From Thalassia testudinum (Eukaryota; Streptophyta; Magnoliopsida; Alismatales; Hydrocharitaceae): 64,000 nt of DNA. Positions 43,104-55,289 of this stretch are shown piece after piece (the stretch's first letter is position 1; every line of letters begins with the position of its first letter). The notes under the pieces are model-generated. The model was not told where the DNA came from. It was given only the letters and a program-made list of their open reading frames with translations, and made no database searches. The stretch is from NCBI GenBank assembly GCA_037157565.1, contig JAZHRO010000014.1, positions 98,487,501 through 98,551,500 on the forward strand, given 5' to 3'. The position numbers were made by a program, and so were the translations under genes.

Positions 43104-43953
43104 AATGGAAATTGGGTAGCTAATGAACCTTCTAGGGTGGTATGGCTTGCAAGTGGTCAGTGGTAACAGCTAATTGGCTAGTTATCCAAAGCCCAACCAC
43201 AGGACCATTCTCTTTTACTTCTGCCTTTAGGTAAATCTTAGATGAGAAAATCCACCTACTTAAAAATTAAAAAAAGATTAAAAATAAAGAAATAAGCCAC
43301 ACTTCACCATACGAGTATGGTTGGTAAGTGGTCGATGGTAACAGCTCATTGGCCTGTTGTCCAGAACCCAGCTCACAAAATACACGTATAATTCCTAAAC
43401 ACTTAGGAAGAAGAAGAGAAGTAGAATAAGCTAGGGAGATATACACTAGGTTCGCCCTTATGGTGACCACACAAAAATAAAAGTAGGGAGAAAGCTACTA
43501 GTTAGATAGATACACCTTTAGGCATAATTTCTTTTCAGGTCACCTAGGGGTATAGAAACCCGAAGTTCATTTTAATTGCCGTTGAGTGAGACTATCACAA
43601 TTTTCATGACAAGATGCTTAGCACTTAGAGTCCTTTTTGAGTCTTGGGTGGGTTAGGAAGCCATAAAAAGGTACCCTAAAATCCTCAACTCCAAAAAAAT
43701 CCAAAAAAAATTAGAAAAGATGAAACAGAAAAAAATATATATTTGCCTCTATATAGAATAAGGTGAGGACTCGAGCGGTCTGCATTTTGGTAGGCAACAT
43801 GGGCACTGTTGAGTCTTTGCTAGTTAGGATCTTGGTAGAAATTTTCTCTTGTTGACAAGTAATTTATGCCTAAGAGATCGATTCCTAGTTTTAGTTATAA
43901 ATAGCATTTAGGTTAATTTTGCTCGGGAGTAGCAAAAGATAGGAATGGGGGTA
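43104..43953 (+). mobile_element. Element F: 3' internal end of another Ty3/Gypsy element
   Basis: 0.85 kb of noncoding sequence that ends in a stem-loop and a purine tract, then TGATAGATATGC, an LTR start. Two related stretches (about 43130-43190 and 43308-43370, sharing GGTAAGTGGTC/GCAAGTGGTC and GGTAACAGCT) form a dispersed direct repeat. A run of A/G lies near 43268 and 43690. The left part of F would be beyond the CACTA, outside the window. Confidence 0.65.
43917..43953 (+). other. Element F stem-loop plus polypurine tract
   Basis: TTTTGCT (43917-43923), loop CGGGAGT, AGCAAAA (43931-43937): perfect 7-bp stem. Then AGGAATGGGGGTA precedes TGATAG at 43954. Confidence 0.7.
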
Positions 43954-43970
43954 TGATAGATATGCATTTA
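43954..43970 (+). repeat. Element F LTR, first 17 bp
   Basis: TGATAGATATGCATTTA, interrupted by B3; the last five bases are the B3 target duplication. The LTR continues at 62306. Confidence 0.65.
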
Positions 43971-46656
43971 TGATGGGAACACCATCATGAGCCCTAACTA
44001 GCTCATTTTGACCCAATGAAGAGAATAAGAGCTCCTACATAACCAACTAAAGGTCATAATTCACTGCATAACCATTCTGAGAATAAAAAAAGAAAGTAGG
44101 GTTAAAACTGCAATTTTACCAATGCATTACAACCACAAGTTTTTTCAAGGGCTAAACATAGGTCAAATGTATTAACAAGATAACAAATGGGTTGGACCAA
44201 GCAGAAAAGGGTTTGTATGTGTCCTGTGAATTAAATGACATCTTGAAATCCTAAAATATACCCACTTGATTAACCAAGGTTCCAGTCAGGATAAAACTCA
44301 TTTAAACCCTCTAAAAATCATATAAAAATATTCTCTATGGTTTAGAACCTTCAATTTTGCCATTAGAACCCATCTTGACCTAGAATGGGGTCTCAGACAG
44401 ATATTTGCCCTAAATTGAGATTTTGCATAAATTTCCCAGTCAAACGTGGTCAAACACAAAATCCAACTTCACCATTGAATTTCTTAGGTTCAAATTAGGT
44501 TTGTACCAAAATTTGGACCTAAGACGAACTGATCTTTGCCTACTTTGCAAAAAGGTCCAATCTGATTACATTTGTACCCCTATCTTTCAAAAACCCTTAC
44601 AAACTGCTGCCCAGCTTCTTCATCATTTTCGCAATTAGGTCCCTCCACCATTATAGTGGAGGAATCCTACTCCAGTGAGCTTTAGAAGGAGAGTTCTCCC
44701 TAATTGCTCAGAGGATCTCCTCCAAAATTGGAAGGGAGATTCTATGAGAAAATCTCTCCAATCTGAACCCATCTTTAATCTTAGATTCTTTCCCAATCTC
44801 TCATGCGAATGCATGAGAGACATGGGTATCCTAATGGATTCCTTCTCCGGTGAGCTTTCCTTTCTTGGGAAGCTTGCCTCCCAAGCCCTAATCGACCTTT
44901 AGGGCTCTATTTAAAGAAGGCCAGATCGCCTCAACTCCTCTAAGCTTCAATTCGACTAGAGACCCTCTCAAATTCTTCTCTCCTCCTCTGGCCGATTCGC
45001 GCTTCAAGCTCCGATGACCTTCCCTACTCTCCCTCATTGTCTGACCACAATACCAGTGGTAGACTTCTCCTCACTTTCGTCCACACCGCGCAGCACCTAT
45101 TAACACTCCTGCCCCCCTCCATCCTCACCGACCATCTCTCTCCGAGCACCTTTGTCTCCGGAGTCGGTAGCATGCATCCGATGCCATCTCTCTCTCCCCT
45201 TCATCCACTATCACCCCAGATAAGCTCCCTTCCCTGTCTACTTTCTTCTCCACTCTCTATTTCCCAAAATCGACCACTGCCGACCTCCATCACCCTCATC
45301 TCCTTCATCTCCGGCCACCAACTCCAGCGAGATCGCTCCACCTCCATAGGCCGTCCCACCCCTCGCCAATACGCCCATAAGCTTCCCCTCACTCCACTGA
45401 ACACTTCCCCTCACTCATATCACCGCACCACTCACCCAAAAAGCACCCTTGAACACACCCACGCCTTCGCACACAGTGTGCCCTAGGCACAGTAGCACAG
45501 GTGTCCCCACGCCATGCCAACCACCCCAGTACATTTTCCATGCTCCGACGACGCTCCCTGAACGATTTGACATGGTCATGAGGCTATTCTTGTGATATCA
45601 GATTTGAGAATCATCCGCCATTGGCGAGCGAGCTTGGAGCTCTCTTGAGGTTGCTCCAAGCCTTGCCAATTCCAGCCTCCTGTCCCAGGCTGCGCGGAAG
45701 ACTCTCGCACACGAATCGAGACTCTCAATTCTAATCGAAGGCCGTAGTATCTGCTGCAATTGGAAGACCACATCTACTACAGGAGCGCAAAAAGAAGGGT
45801 GCGCAGATAGTCCCACCTTGCAAAGTCTTGAGGCTGTGCACCCGCATAAGTTGATTTTGTGCCTGTATGTGTTCGCCATAGATCCACGGGGTGTGGTCCC
45901 TCTCACCCGACCCGATCTCGTCTGCGGCACTGCTCACGCGGGTTTGGTTTACTCAACCTGACCTGCACTCCTTGCCCTCCACCTCACGTTGGTGGGCCTA
46001 GTCCCGGGTGCGCACCCGACCCGATAACCCGATTGTGTGTGTGGCTTTGGGAGAGCAGAACCTAAGAGAGAAAGAGAGGAGAGCTGCTCGTGGGTAGGGG
46101 TAGGTTTTGCTACAGCTGAAGAGAAAGAGAAGCTGAGTTAGAAGCTGAAGAAGTGAAGGCCTAAAGAGGACGAAAAGAAGCTAATGGTCAAGGTAGAAGA
46201 AAGGCAAAGAAAGAGAGAAGGCAGACAACAGAGAAGGAAGAACCTGAAGGAAGGAGAAGGAGGAAGATGAAGGTTAAAGAAAGAAAGAAGAGGAGTTGTA
46301 GAAGAGAAGTAGAGAAAGAAGAAATCAAAAGGGAAGAGCACTGTAGCATCAGACATTTAAGTCATCTAATTTACTAATCAAATGTCTAATTTGAGTTTAA
46401 TTCATATTCATATACATTGAGTTCCTTAGTTGATATTGTAGGAGTATTTGGTGATCTAAATCACCATTTTACTCCCACCTTTTTGCACTTTGATCTTCTT
46501 ATTATTGCAAATCCTTTACTTTAAATGGTGATCTTGATTTCTAAATACCAATTTGGTCCTTGTGTTCGACCTTGGACTTCAAATTCGAGTAATAAAATTA
46601 TATCTATTTTGAACTCTTTTTTCACTTTTTTTTTTTTTTTTTGAGAAAGAAATGAA

Positions 46657-46678
46657 TGCTATCAAATCACCGATAGCA
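46657..46678. other. Stem-loop near LINE-2 3' end
   Basis: TGCTATC (46657-46663), loop AAATCACC, GATAGCA (46672-46678). It lies at the same place as the stem at 2057-2075 in the first LINE, with loop and flanks changed but stem kept. Confidence 0.65.
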
Positions 46679-46756
46679 AACCAGGAGAGCTATTATTGAT
46701 AATAAAAAATATTTACAAGTTCGACCCCCAATGCTATATGAGACTCCAGCAAAAAA

Positions 46757-49700
46757 TTACAATATTTTCCACATACACTGGCGTCTCCTGAAAAACACAC
46801 TCATTTCTAGCCCTCCATACAACCCATAACATAGCCACCATATGTATATAAGGCCTATTCCCATCCACAAGACAGCACCACAAATTCCCCTAAGTGGGTA
46901 AGGACTCGTTGCATACTCTCCTCCATACATAATCAGTGATCGCACATGAAGAAAAGATATGAACGCTAGAATCATTATGCATCCCACATAAATAACAAAA
47001 CTGGGTGGGGGCCCCATCCTTTTGTGCCTCAGATCTCCAATAATCAATCCATCCCTCCTGTAGAGCCATAAGAAAATTTGTAACTTTATTTTTAACTTCC
47101 ATAGCTTTTTCCCCATTTCTTCATCTTCCGCCATCCTGGAGGACATTATCAATCTGTCATAAGCAGCCGCAGTAGAAAAATTACCTTCCCATTTGTACGT
47201 GTCATATTCATGAGGCATGGGTTTGAAACCAGCAATTTCTTGCATGAGACGTTCATTCTCTACACGAGTTCTTGTTTCATGATTATTCCACCCACCATTG
47301 TTTAACAACCACTGCTCCGAATCCACGTCCCAATAATCGGCTACCACTGCATTTTTATTTGCAGCCGCAGCATAAGCAAGGGGGAACCTGTCTTTAAACG
47401 TCCCTCCATGTACCCAATTTTCCAGCCAAAACTTGAAGCTCTTTCCATCACCTAAAACTGATTTGAAAAAATTCCAATTATCCTTCAGGGCGCGTACCAC
47501 AGAAGACCAAAAGGGGGACGGTTTACGTGGGTTAAGACGATTTATCTCATCATTGGTACTCTCATAACTGTCCTGGATAACTTTTGTCCATAATTTTTTT
47601 TCCCCCTGCAGCAATTGAATAGCCCACTTCAATAGCAACACTTCATTGAATTCTTTAGGGGATCTAACACCCATACGTCTCATTTGCTTTGGTTTGCAAA
47701 TTGATTCCCACTTCAAGGGTTGAAAAAAGGCCCCTTGATGAGAGGCCCCTTTCCAATAAAATCTTTTCCGCATCACCTCTAGCTTTTTCCAAATAGAGTT
47801 CGGAGCTCTAAGGACAGAGAAAAAGAAAACAGGAATCTAAGTGACAACAGAATTCAATAATATATACCTCCCCCCTTTTGATAAGTATCTACTGCTCCAG
47901 CCCTCCAATTTCGTAGCTACCTTTTCAAAGAGGAAAGACCAATCTGCTTTCTTCATCTTAGAACATTTCAAAGGCAGACCCAGATATTTAATCGATAGTG
48001 GAACCACAGGTGTACCAAGAATGGTGATCTCATTCTGTAACCCACTATTCATCCTAAAGCAGACCAGGGAGTATTTACTTCCATTCAATTTGAGACCAGA
48101 AACCTCTCCAAAAATTTTTACCATATGTAACAGAGCCTGCGCTTCTCTCTTCCCCCCTTCCACAAGAAAAATAGTATCATCAGCATATTGAAGTATAGGG
48201 GCTAGAGCCCTATGATTAGATAATGAATACCCCCTTATAAAACCATCCACTGCCAGTTTGCAGGCAAATCTAGCCAAAGTATCCACCGCAAGGTTAAAAA
48301 TCAGAGGGGCAATAGGGCAACCTTGCCTTAGTCCACATTGGGGCTGAATCCAAGAGCGACACGGTTTAGCATTTATCAATGGGGAAAAAGAGGCTGTCGT
48401 AATGCACCTCTTCACCCATTGAATCAATAAGGGTGGAAATTTCCTCCTTCTAAGAATCTCCCACAAGTATGACCAGGATACTAAATCATAGGCTTTGGAA
48501 AAATCTACTTTCCATAAGAAAGCCTTGGATTTTCTCCTTTGCCAACCCATAACAATCTCCTACGCAACAATGAATGACTCTTGTAACGATCTCCCAGCAA
48601 GAAAAGCTGACTGAACAGGCATTATCAAGTCCTTTAAAACCTCGCTCAATCTGTTAGCAATAACCTTACTAATAATAAGGTAGATGCAATTAGATAGCGT
48701 AATGGGTCTGTAATCAGAAAAACTTTCCGCACATGATTTCTTAGGCAACAGAAATAGATAAGATTTGTTCAGCCTCTCAAATCCGGAGTTGCCCAATTCA
48801 AACTCATGAATAACCTTTAACACATCCACCTTAACATCATTCCATAGCTCTCTGTAGAAAACACCTGAAATCCATCCGGACCGGGAGCACCTTCATTATC
48901 TAATTCTTTAATAGCTTTTAGCACTTCTTGTTCAGAAATAGGGGTCACAAGCATGTCTCCCTATTCATTAGTTACACAAGGGAAGTCCATTGCTGCCAGC
49001 CTCCAAGAACCTCTTGGAGCAGCCTTGGAAGTATCTTTAAAAAATTTACTTGCTTCAGATCTGATCTCCTTAATAGAGGTAATATTTCTTTCTTCAACTT
49101 TAATAGATGAAATAAGGTTGAATCTCCTTCTAGCACTGGCCGCAAGATGGAAAAATTTTTTGTTCGCATCACCCACTTTAAGCCATAGCTGTCTAGATTT
49201 TTCACGCCAATCCATTTCTATTTTCAGATCTTCATCCCCCACAACTACTTGCATCTGCTGCCTCAGCTGCTACTCCTGTTGGTTCAAAGCCATCCTGCAC
49301 TCTTTCAGATCCAAATCCCTGATGACTGTCAAGGATTCCCTCCTCTTCTGGTCTCTGATCAGATTCACAGCCTGCCCATATTCCTTCAACATTTAACGCA
49401 GACCAGCCAATTTTGCAGCAAACTATTGTGTGCCAGTGCCTTGAACATCCTTGCTTTGCCACCACTGAGAAACCATTTGCATGAAGCCTTCTTCCCTAAA
49501 CCAAGATCTCTTGATTTGAAGTATGATCCCATGTCTGCATTCACCCCACTGTCCCAAACCAAAGGCGTGTGGTCAGAGAATGGTCTGTCAAGGCTCAAAA
49601 TAGCTGATAGTTGATATCTCTCTAACAAACTGGGGCTGCCAAAGAATTTGTCCAATTTGGAAATCTGTCCACTGCCATTCCTCCAAGTATACTACATGAC

Positions 49701-50315
49701 ACTGATGGGATATTCAGTCAAGCCCATGTTCTGCACAGCCAATTGGAAGCCAGCTGTAGAACTGTCCACTCTCCCATCCGGGTTATCATCACCAGAAAGA
49801 TAACAATTGAAATCACCCCCTAACAACCATGGGGTCTCTTGCACTCTTTGATGCATTGCATAGAGTTCCTCCAACAAGCCAACTCTGTCTGCTGCCACAC
49901 AAGGACCATATATGCAAGATATAAACCATTCCATATATCCTTAGGGAGATTGACATCTACAAGAAATTAAAAACCTATCACGAATAATTTCAGTTACTGA
50001 AATGGAAGATTTTCTCCACCAAAAAGCCAGTCCTCCAGACCGACCAGTAGCACCCTTAGCCGCAATATCACTATGGCCCAATTGCTTAAAACAGTCGCAT
50101 TCTTGACCATTTTCCCTCTCCAAGTGAGTCTCTTGTATAAGAGCACAGTCTATCTCCCACTCAGAGAGATATCTACACAATGAAGCCCTTCTATGTTTGT
50201 TGCGTAGCCATGCACATTCCAAGACAAATCTCTCATTCCTCATTAGAAAGATCCCCATTGGCCTTGCAGCCCACATATTCAACCATAATGGATTTAGCAA
50301 TATTTTGCTCCTCAA
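46757..50315 (-). pseudogene. LINE-2 ORF2: endonuclease, reverse transcriptase, C-terminal zf-RVT-like region
   Basis: Minus strand, in order. The endonuclease is at 50315-49386: LRNKHRRASLC, LIQETHLE, then YGP and LLGGDFNCYL (49934-49692), and SDHTPLVW (49655-49386). A linker follows at 49254-48961. The reverse transcriptase is at 48829-47837: SFSDYRPITLSNC, SAFLAGRSLQESFI; KVDFSKAYD; GLRQGCPIAPLIF; catalytic QYADDTIF at residues 121-128 of the 237-codon piece 48550-47837. The tail at 47776-46757 has SPFWSSVV and W-D-W words and a CYLC...H-F-C knuckle in an overlapping frame (47102-46890). Catalytic words are intact, but frameshifts and stops separate the domains (for example TAG near 48557). 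The enzyme normally nicks target DNA and copies LINE RNA. Confidence 0.9.
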
Positions 50316-50548
50316 TAGGGGGCAAGGACTCCTTCCTTCTTCTCAACATGTATGGAGATCTACCCACACCTCTTTTTTGATTGGAAACACTGCCATACTG
50401 CAAGTCAACAGGAATAGCAAGCTGCATCTGGACTGGCTCTTTAAGCATCAAATCCCTTCCTGTCCTACCCATACTTCCATATTGCAGTTCATCTCAGAAT
50501 CTGCCATTAGAGTCTCAGCAACATCTAGACAACCGTCCTCTTTGACTA

Positions 50549-51277
50549 TCATAGCTTGTCTGCTATCAACAGCTGTAACAACATCTTCCATCTGATCTTC
50601 CTCAGCCATGGCACAGTGACAGTCCTTCCTCTTTTTGGTTCAGGAGCATCCGCAAGAGGAGTGCGTCCACATCTGTCACTCTGTTTTCTCGCCTCATTGT
50701 TGGTTCTAGGCTTCAGTTCTTCCTCAGACAACTTATCTTGACCACATTCAACCTGCCCAGACACCTATCCAAGAACAGCAAGCCTAACAAGCCAAGAAGT
50801 GCCCCCACATCTGATTGTGATCGAATCAGGAATTGAGCCAGCATTGGTAACTTCCACCTCGATTTTTAGAGACCTAATGTCCCCCTCTCCGATCAAAACT
50901 TTAGAAGCATCACAGATTGATGCAAAACCTACTAACATTTTAAAGACAACCCCCTTTGACCACAGGTGCAGTGGCAGACCAAAGATCTCAAGGAGAATCC
51001 TCCTAGAGGTCACTCTTTGTGGAGGCCTCTCAGACAGAGCCCCATCAAATGGAGAGACCATTCTCCAAATCACAATGAAGTCTTCAAAAATACTTGAGCA
51101 AAATCTCAATCGTTCCACATCCAGCATGCCCAAACCATACACCAAGAAGCGAGACTGCGATAACATGGCCACCTTCCAGCCCGCAGATAGAAGATCTAAG
51201 GAACATACCAGGTTTTGAAGCATTTCGATCGACGGCCTGCCTGCCATGATCTCTCCAATCAAAGCACCTCTCAGCAT
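50549..51277 (-). pseudogene. LINE-2 ORF1 (DUF4283-like RNA-binding protein), 5'-truncated
   Basis: Minus strand. 51277-50765 encodes the DUF4283-type core of plant L1 ORF1: WKVAMLSQSRFLVYGLG, ERLRFC, RILLEIFGLPLHLWSKG. After a TAG at 50765 the frame continues into a K/R-rich tail (KPRTNNEARKQ, PEPKRGRTVTV) to 50549. I see no CCHC knuckle in the retained part. The N-terminus is missing because the LINE is truncated at about 51278. ORF1 protein coats LINE RNA. Confidence 0.75.
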
Positions 51278-51314
51278 GATACTTTTAAATACTGATTGAG
51301 AGCCCTAAACATTT

Positions 51315-51330
51315 TGGTGCCATTGCCGGG
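51315..51330 (+). other. B3 primer binding site (tRNA-Asp type)
   Basis: TGGTGCCATTGCCGGG, 14 of 16 matches to the tRNA-Asp complement, 3 bp after the LTR end. Confidence 0.88.
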
Positions 51331-52261
51331 AAGCAATGGGTAATTTAGAATTCTTGATTATAATTTATGATCTGGTACTAACTTGCTATATCTCTTTTTG
51401 TTGTGGTTGTTTCAGGGAGAAGATTCAAAGAAAGACACCGCACAACAAACACGCCAGGGGCAAGTAATTTCTGATTACTTTCTCTCATAAGCCCCTCATT
51501 CTGAAAAGGAAAAAGGATAAAATCAATTAGGGCTACTTGCTTTACATTCTTAGCTAATTCATCAAGTTGCCTGATTTGATTTCAACAAGCAAAACTGATT
51601 TGTGCACCCATTTAAGGTGACTAGGGCTACCACTTTCTTGTTTGAGTCCTAAATACCATATTTGGAAAATTAAATTGGACCAAAAGTAAAGCCAATTAAG
51701 AATTTCAAGTTAGGGTTTTAGAGACACACCTTCATATGCAAGAATCAACTCTCCAAAAAGTTGTGTGCCTAAGCCTTGATTGAAGTGATTTGTTCAAGCA
51801 AACCCTAAAATTCAATCTCTTAAATCTCACTTGAATCCTAAAAGAAGGAACCTAAAACTTCTCAAAGGACAAATAGGTGAAGTTGACCCACCTTGTTGGG
51901 TCAACCAACCTTGAAATTAGGTCACTTTGTGCACTCAATACATCTAAAGTTCAAGTGAAATCTTAAGCACCCTTGCTCTTAATTAAAACTGGTTGACTTA
52001 AGAGGTCAAGTCCCCATTCTGGTCTACCTGGAACATCAATGACAAGAGAGGTCGGGTGGGGGAAACCCTGTAACTCTTGGGGGTGTTCAACAGTGTAGGG
52101 GTCTTTGCGGGACTCTTCCTCTCTGGCTGCCCAGGAATTTCTCAGGTGGATGACTTTCTGACTAAGGGGTATCATCCACCCCAAACCTCTATAGTCATCC
52201 AACTTTTTTGGGTGTCTTGATTGGATCCATCACATTCTACTCTCATCCACAACATCAGTGC
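51331..52261 (+). other. B3 leader, shared with B1
   Basis: Noncoding. 51950-52250 aligns with 28400-28700 of B1, including the GGTCGGGTGGGGGAAACCCTG and TGTAGGGGTCTTTGCG words. It probably holds RNA packaging or translation signals, by analogy with other LTR elements. Confidence 0.7.
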
Positions 52262-54287
52262 ATGTTCGGTAGGAGATCCTTAGGACCATCCTTGAGACCA
52301 CCTTTAGTCATTCACTCCCGTCGAGGCCAGGCCTTGACTTCTGTGTTTGTGCAGCAACCCCATCACATAGACATCTCCTCTGATTCATTTGAACCCAATT
52401 CTCCTTCCATCATCAAGGCACAACTAGTAGAAGAGACTAAGCTTGAGAACCAACTTCAGCGCCTTAATGATTTATTCCAAGCCTTTGTGAATCCGCCACA
52501 GCACCCTATAATGCGAGCTCACTACAATCCCATTGCGGTGGCAATCAAACCTCAAATCCAAATCTTGGTTGGAGGTCCAGATTTTGAACTCAAGCCCAAC
52601 ATGATTATGCTATTCGAAAGTTTCATGGGCTCAATTCCGAGGATCATTTCCAGCACATCAAACAACTCAAGCATCTGGCCCAGACCTTTGGGTCTGATGT
52701 CTAAAATTGGGATATTCTTCTCATGAAGATGTTCTCCTTCTCTCTCATGGACAAAGCAACTCACTGGTATCAAGCTTAAATGTGTCCAATCAACACATGG
52801 GTTGAACTACAATCCGAGTTTTTGAAAAAGTTCTTCCTAGTTGGTCGGACGAATGCTTTATGACACCAGATCACACACTTCACACAGAAACCTGGAGAGT
52901 CACTTCATGAAGCATGGGACTATTTCCTGGATCTCTGGCGAAAGTGGCCCAATCACGGAGTTCCTAAATGTGAACAAGTCCAATCTTTTTACTAGGGACT
53001 CCGTTGAGATATCCGTTTATTCGTCAATGCAACTTGCAAAGGAAATATCATGGGTCTACATGAAGACACTATGTGGGAGATTCTCGAGAATATGTACGAG
53101 AACTCCATCAATAATGACTCCATGGGCTTATTCGATCGGACGAATGCCCGTGCATCAACAAATCTAAGGGAAGCGCATGAGACGTAGGGCCTATCAACAT
53201 CCATCGACTTAGAATTAATGGCCAGTCGTTTGGACAAGGTCTCTATCTTTGAGAAGAAGGTGGATGAGCTAACTCGACATCTGCAGTGAGCTACCTCTAT
53301 GCAAAACACGTTCGCACAGCCGCCCTCTAGGAGGGAAGCTGTGCATAACATCTATCACTGATCTTCTAAGGGATGTACCCATATCCACCCCCATCTGACT
53401 CTAGTATCGGAGGAAACTCCGATTCCTACCTACTCTAGTTGGGGGAACCCTGAACCCTTGTACTCTGATTTTTCTGAGGTTGCTCAGACCTGCGAGGACC
53501 TCAACGCCATCCAGAATGACCCATTCTCTAGTAACTATAACCTTGGATGGCAGAATCATCCCAATTTCCTATCGTTGGGAAACAATCAGAATCAGAGACC
53601 ACCATATCAACCCCGTCTACAAGCTCCTTGTCCATATCAGCCACCTCACCCTCAGCCCAACCCCACCTATCAATCTGGGCTAACTTAAATAGATCAAATG
53701 ACTCTCATCCTTCAGACTCTGGCTAACATTCAAAAGATGAATGCGGCTATGTAGAAACAGTACAAAGACGAGATCATGGAGGTTTGCAATCAACTTGCCC
53801 AGATGGCGAATTCCCGTCATCCTGGCACACTCCCTTCGCAACCTCTCTCGCATCCTAATAACGTGCCGAACCAGAGGCGCATTATGAACCCAAATCCAGG
53901 CCAAGCTCACATGATTTATCAAGCCCCTTCTGTTCCTTCAACTGACGGGATGGAAGCTTCGACATCATATTCGAGATTTCAGCAACAGTCACCTCTTTTA
54001 CCCACACCAAACCAAAATAGGCAGGACCAAATTCAGTAACAACCTGTAGTGGCAAAGCAACACAGGACCCACCTTACCCAAACCACTTTCAGCCTGGTAG
54101 TAACCCAAACCCTAGGATAGTCACCCAAGATACCCCTGTCCCAGAGCAAGGACCTGGACCTATTCTAGAGGAACCATTAAGGGTTCCAATTCCTGAGGCC
54201 TTGACCAAAGGAAAGAGGACAAACGAACCTGTGGCACCTGAGGAGGACCTAGTCAAGCTCTTTTAATAGGTCTAGATAAACATCCCC
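52262..54287 (+). pseudogene. gag: B3 gag (decayed Athila-like capsid gene)
   Basis: I place the start at ATG 52262 (MFGRRSLGPSLRPP). The N-terminal part reads to about 52615, then shifts by one base into the capsid core: KFHGLNSEDHFQHIKQL, INTWVELQSEFLKKFF, KPGESLHEAWDYFLDLW. Then comes a Q/N/P-rich region (53458-53688, 53776-54039) and the gag-protease joint with DLVKLF and INIPLMNAI near 54260-54290. Stops are frequent (for example near 52707, 52778, 52860, 53000). The core aligns word for word with A gag (FHGLPKEDPFSHLEEL). No CCHC knuckle seen. Confidence 0.85.
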
Positions 54288-55181
54288 TTGATGAATGCGA
54301 TTCACCACGTACCGGCTTACGCACGATTTCTGAAAGATGTGTGTACACCTAAGCATAAGCTGCAAACCAAAAGTGGGAGTCCAATCGTATTGTCAGAGCA
54401 AGCCAGCTCTGTAATTTTAAGCAAACTCCCACCTAAGGTAAAAGTCCCAGGTACTCCCCTGATTTCCTGTACAATTGGTGATATCCAATTTGATAGAGCT
54501 TTATTGGATCTAGGAGCCTCCATAAACCTAATACCTACATCCCTACTTGACCATCTTGATGAATCAGAGCTCAAACCGACAGAGGTGACATTACAATTGG
54601 CTGATCAATCAATTATGTCACCTAAAGGAGTTCTTGAGGATGTCATTGTTAGGGTTCGGGATTTCTATTTCCCGGTGGACTTCGTAGTCTTGGATATGGA
54701 TGCTCCAGAAAATCCGAGGAATGCACCAATTATACTAGAGAGACCCTTTCTGGCCACAACTAGGGCCAATATAAATTGTGAGGGACAAATTGAACTGAAA
54801 TTTGGAAACCAAACACTAAAAATGGGCATCTTTAAGGCCCAACAAGGGATTAATTACGGAGTTATAGAACAGATATGTGACATCAAGGCTGTGGTTGACG
54901 ATCCATATATTGAGGAAAACCTGTCTACTTCTGATCAACCACAAGAGGACCAAAACCCGCAACCAGAGGAGTCCGAACTTAACCTAGACACACCCATCAC
55001 TCCTTCCCTTGCTCCAGACACACACCCTAAACCACCCGCTGCTGCTAACCCTGTTTTGGAACTCAAGCCTCTTCCTGATCATCTAAAGTATGTCTTTTTG
55101 GGTTCCAATCAGATGTTTCCTGTGATTATCAACTCCAGACTCACACCTGATCAGGAATCCTGTCTAACTACTATTCTCTAG
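54288..55181 (+). pseudogene. B3 aspartic protease and linker
   Basis: Open for 297 codons. HVPAYARFLKDVCTPK comes first, then the retropepsin: FDRALLDLGASINLIP (catalytic D) and PIILERPFLAT, where the usual G of LGRPF is E. An acidic P/Q-rich linker follows, then the pre-RT motif LKPLPDHLKYVFLG. It ends at a TAG that replaces the usual Q (CAG). The D is kept, but the G-to-E change in the second motif and the stop argue against function. Confidence 0.9.
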
Positions 55182-55289
55182 CAACATCGAAGAGCCATCG
55201 GATGGACTCTCGATGATTTGACTGGCCCCAGCCCCTCTTACTACACACACCGCATCTATACTGAAGAGGGCACATGACCTTCCCGTTAA

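Larger units (their letters stand above)
46624..51278 (-). mobile_element. LINE-2 (plant L1 type), 4.65 kb, inserted in B3 5' LTR
   Basis: A minus-strand LINE with a poly-A tail (T17 run at 46626-46642 on the plus strand), then ORF2 (46757-50315) and a 5'-truncated ORF1 (50549-51277). Compared with the other LTR, about 15 bp of target (GCTATATTACAACG and neighbours) are missing at the junction, and I see no clear target duplication. Its 3' region is related to the 2035-3544 copy, so both belong to one family. Confidence 0.9.
43971..51311 (+). repeat. B3 5' LTR (interrupted by the second LINE)
   Basis: TGATGGGAACACC... to ...GCCCTAAACA. Without the LINE it is about 2.69 kb. A TATA-like TATTTAAA lies near 44908 and AATAAA at 46591. 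The first 17 bases, TGATGG-GAACA-CCATCA, form a 6-bp terminal hairpin conserved in the B3 3' LTR and in B1. Confidence 0.9.

Noticed and set aside
45037..45486. ORFs rich in S, P, T and H in family B LTRs (also 60799-61107, 32704-33108)
   Set aside because: They recur because LTRs are copies, and the frame is not conserved between LTRs.
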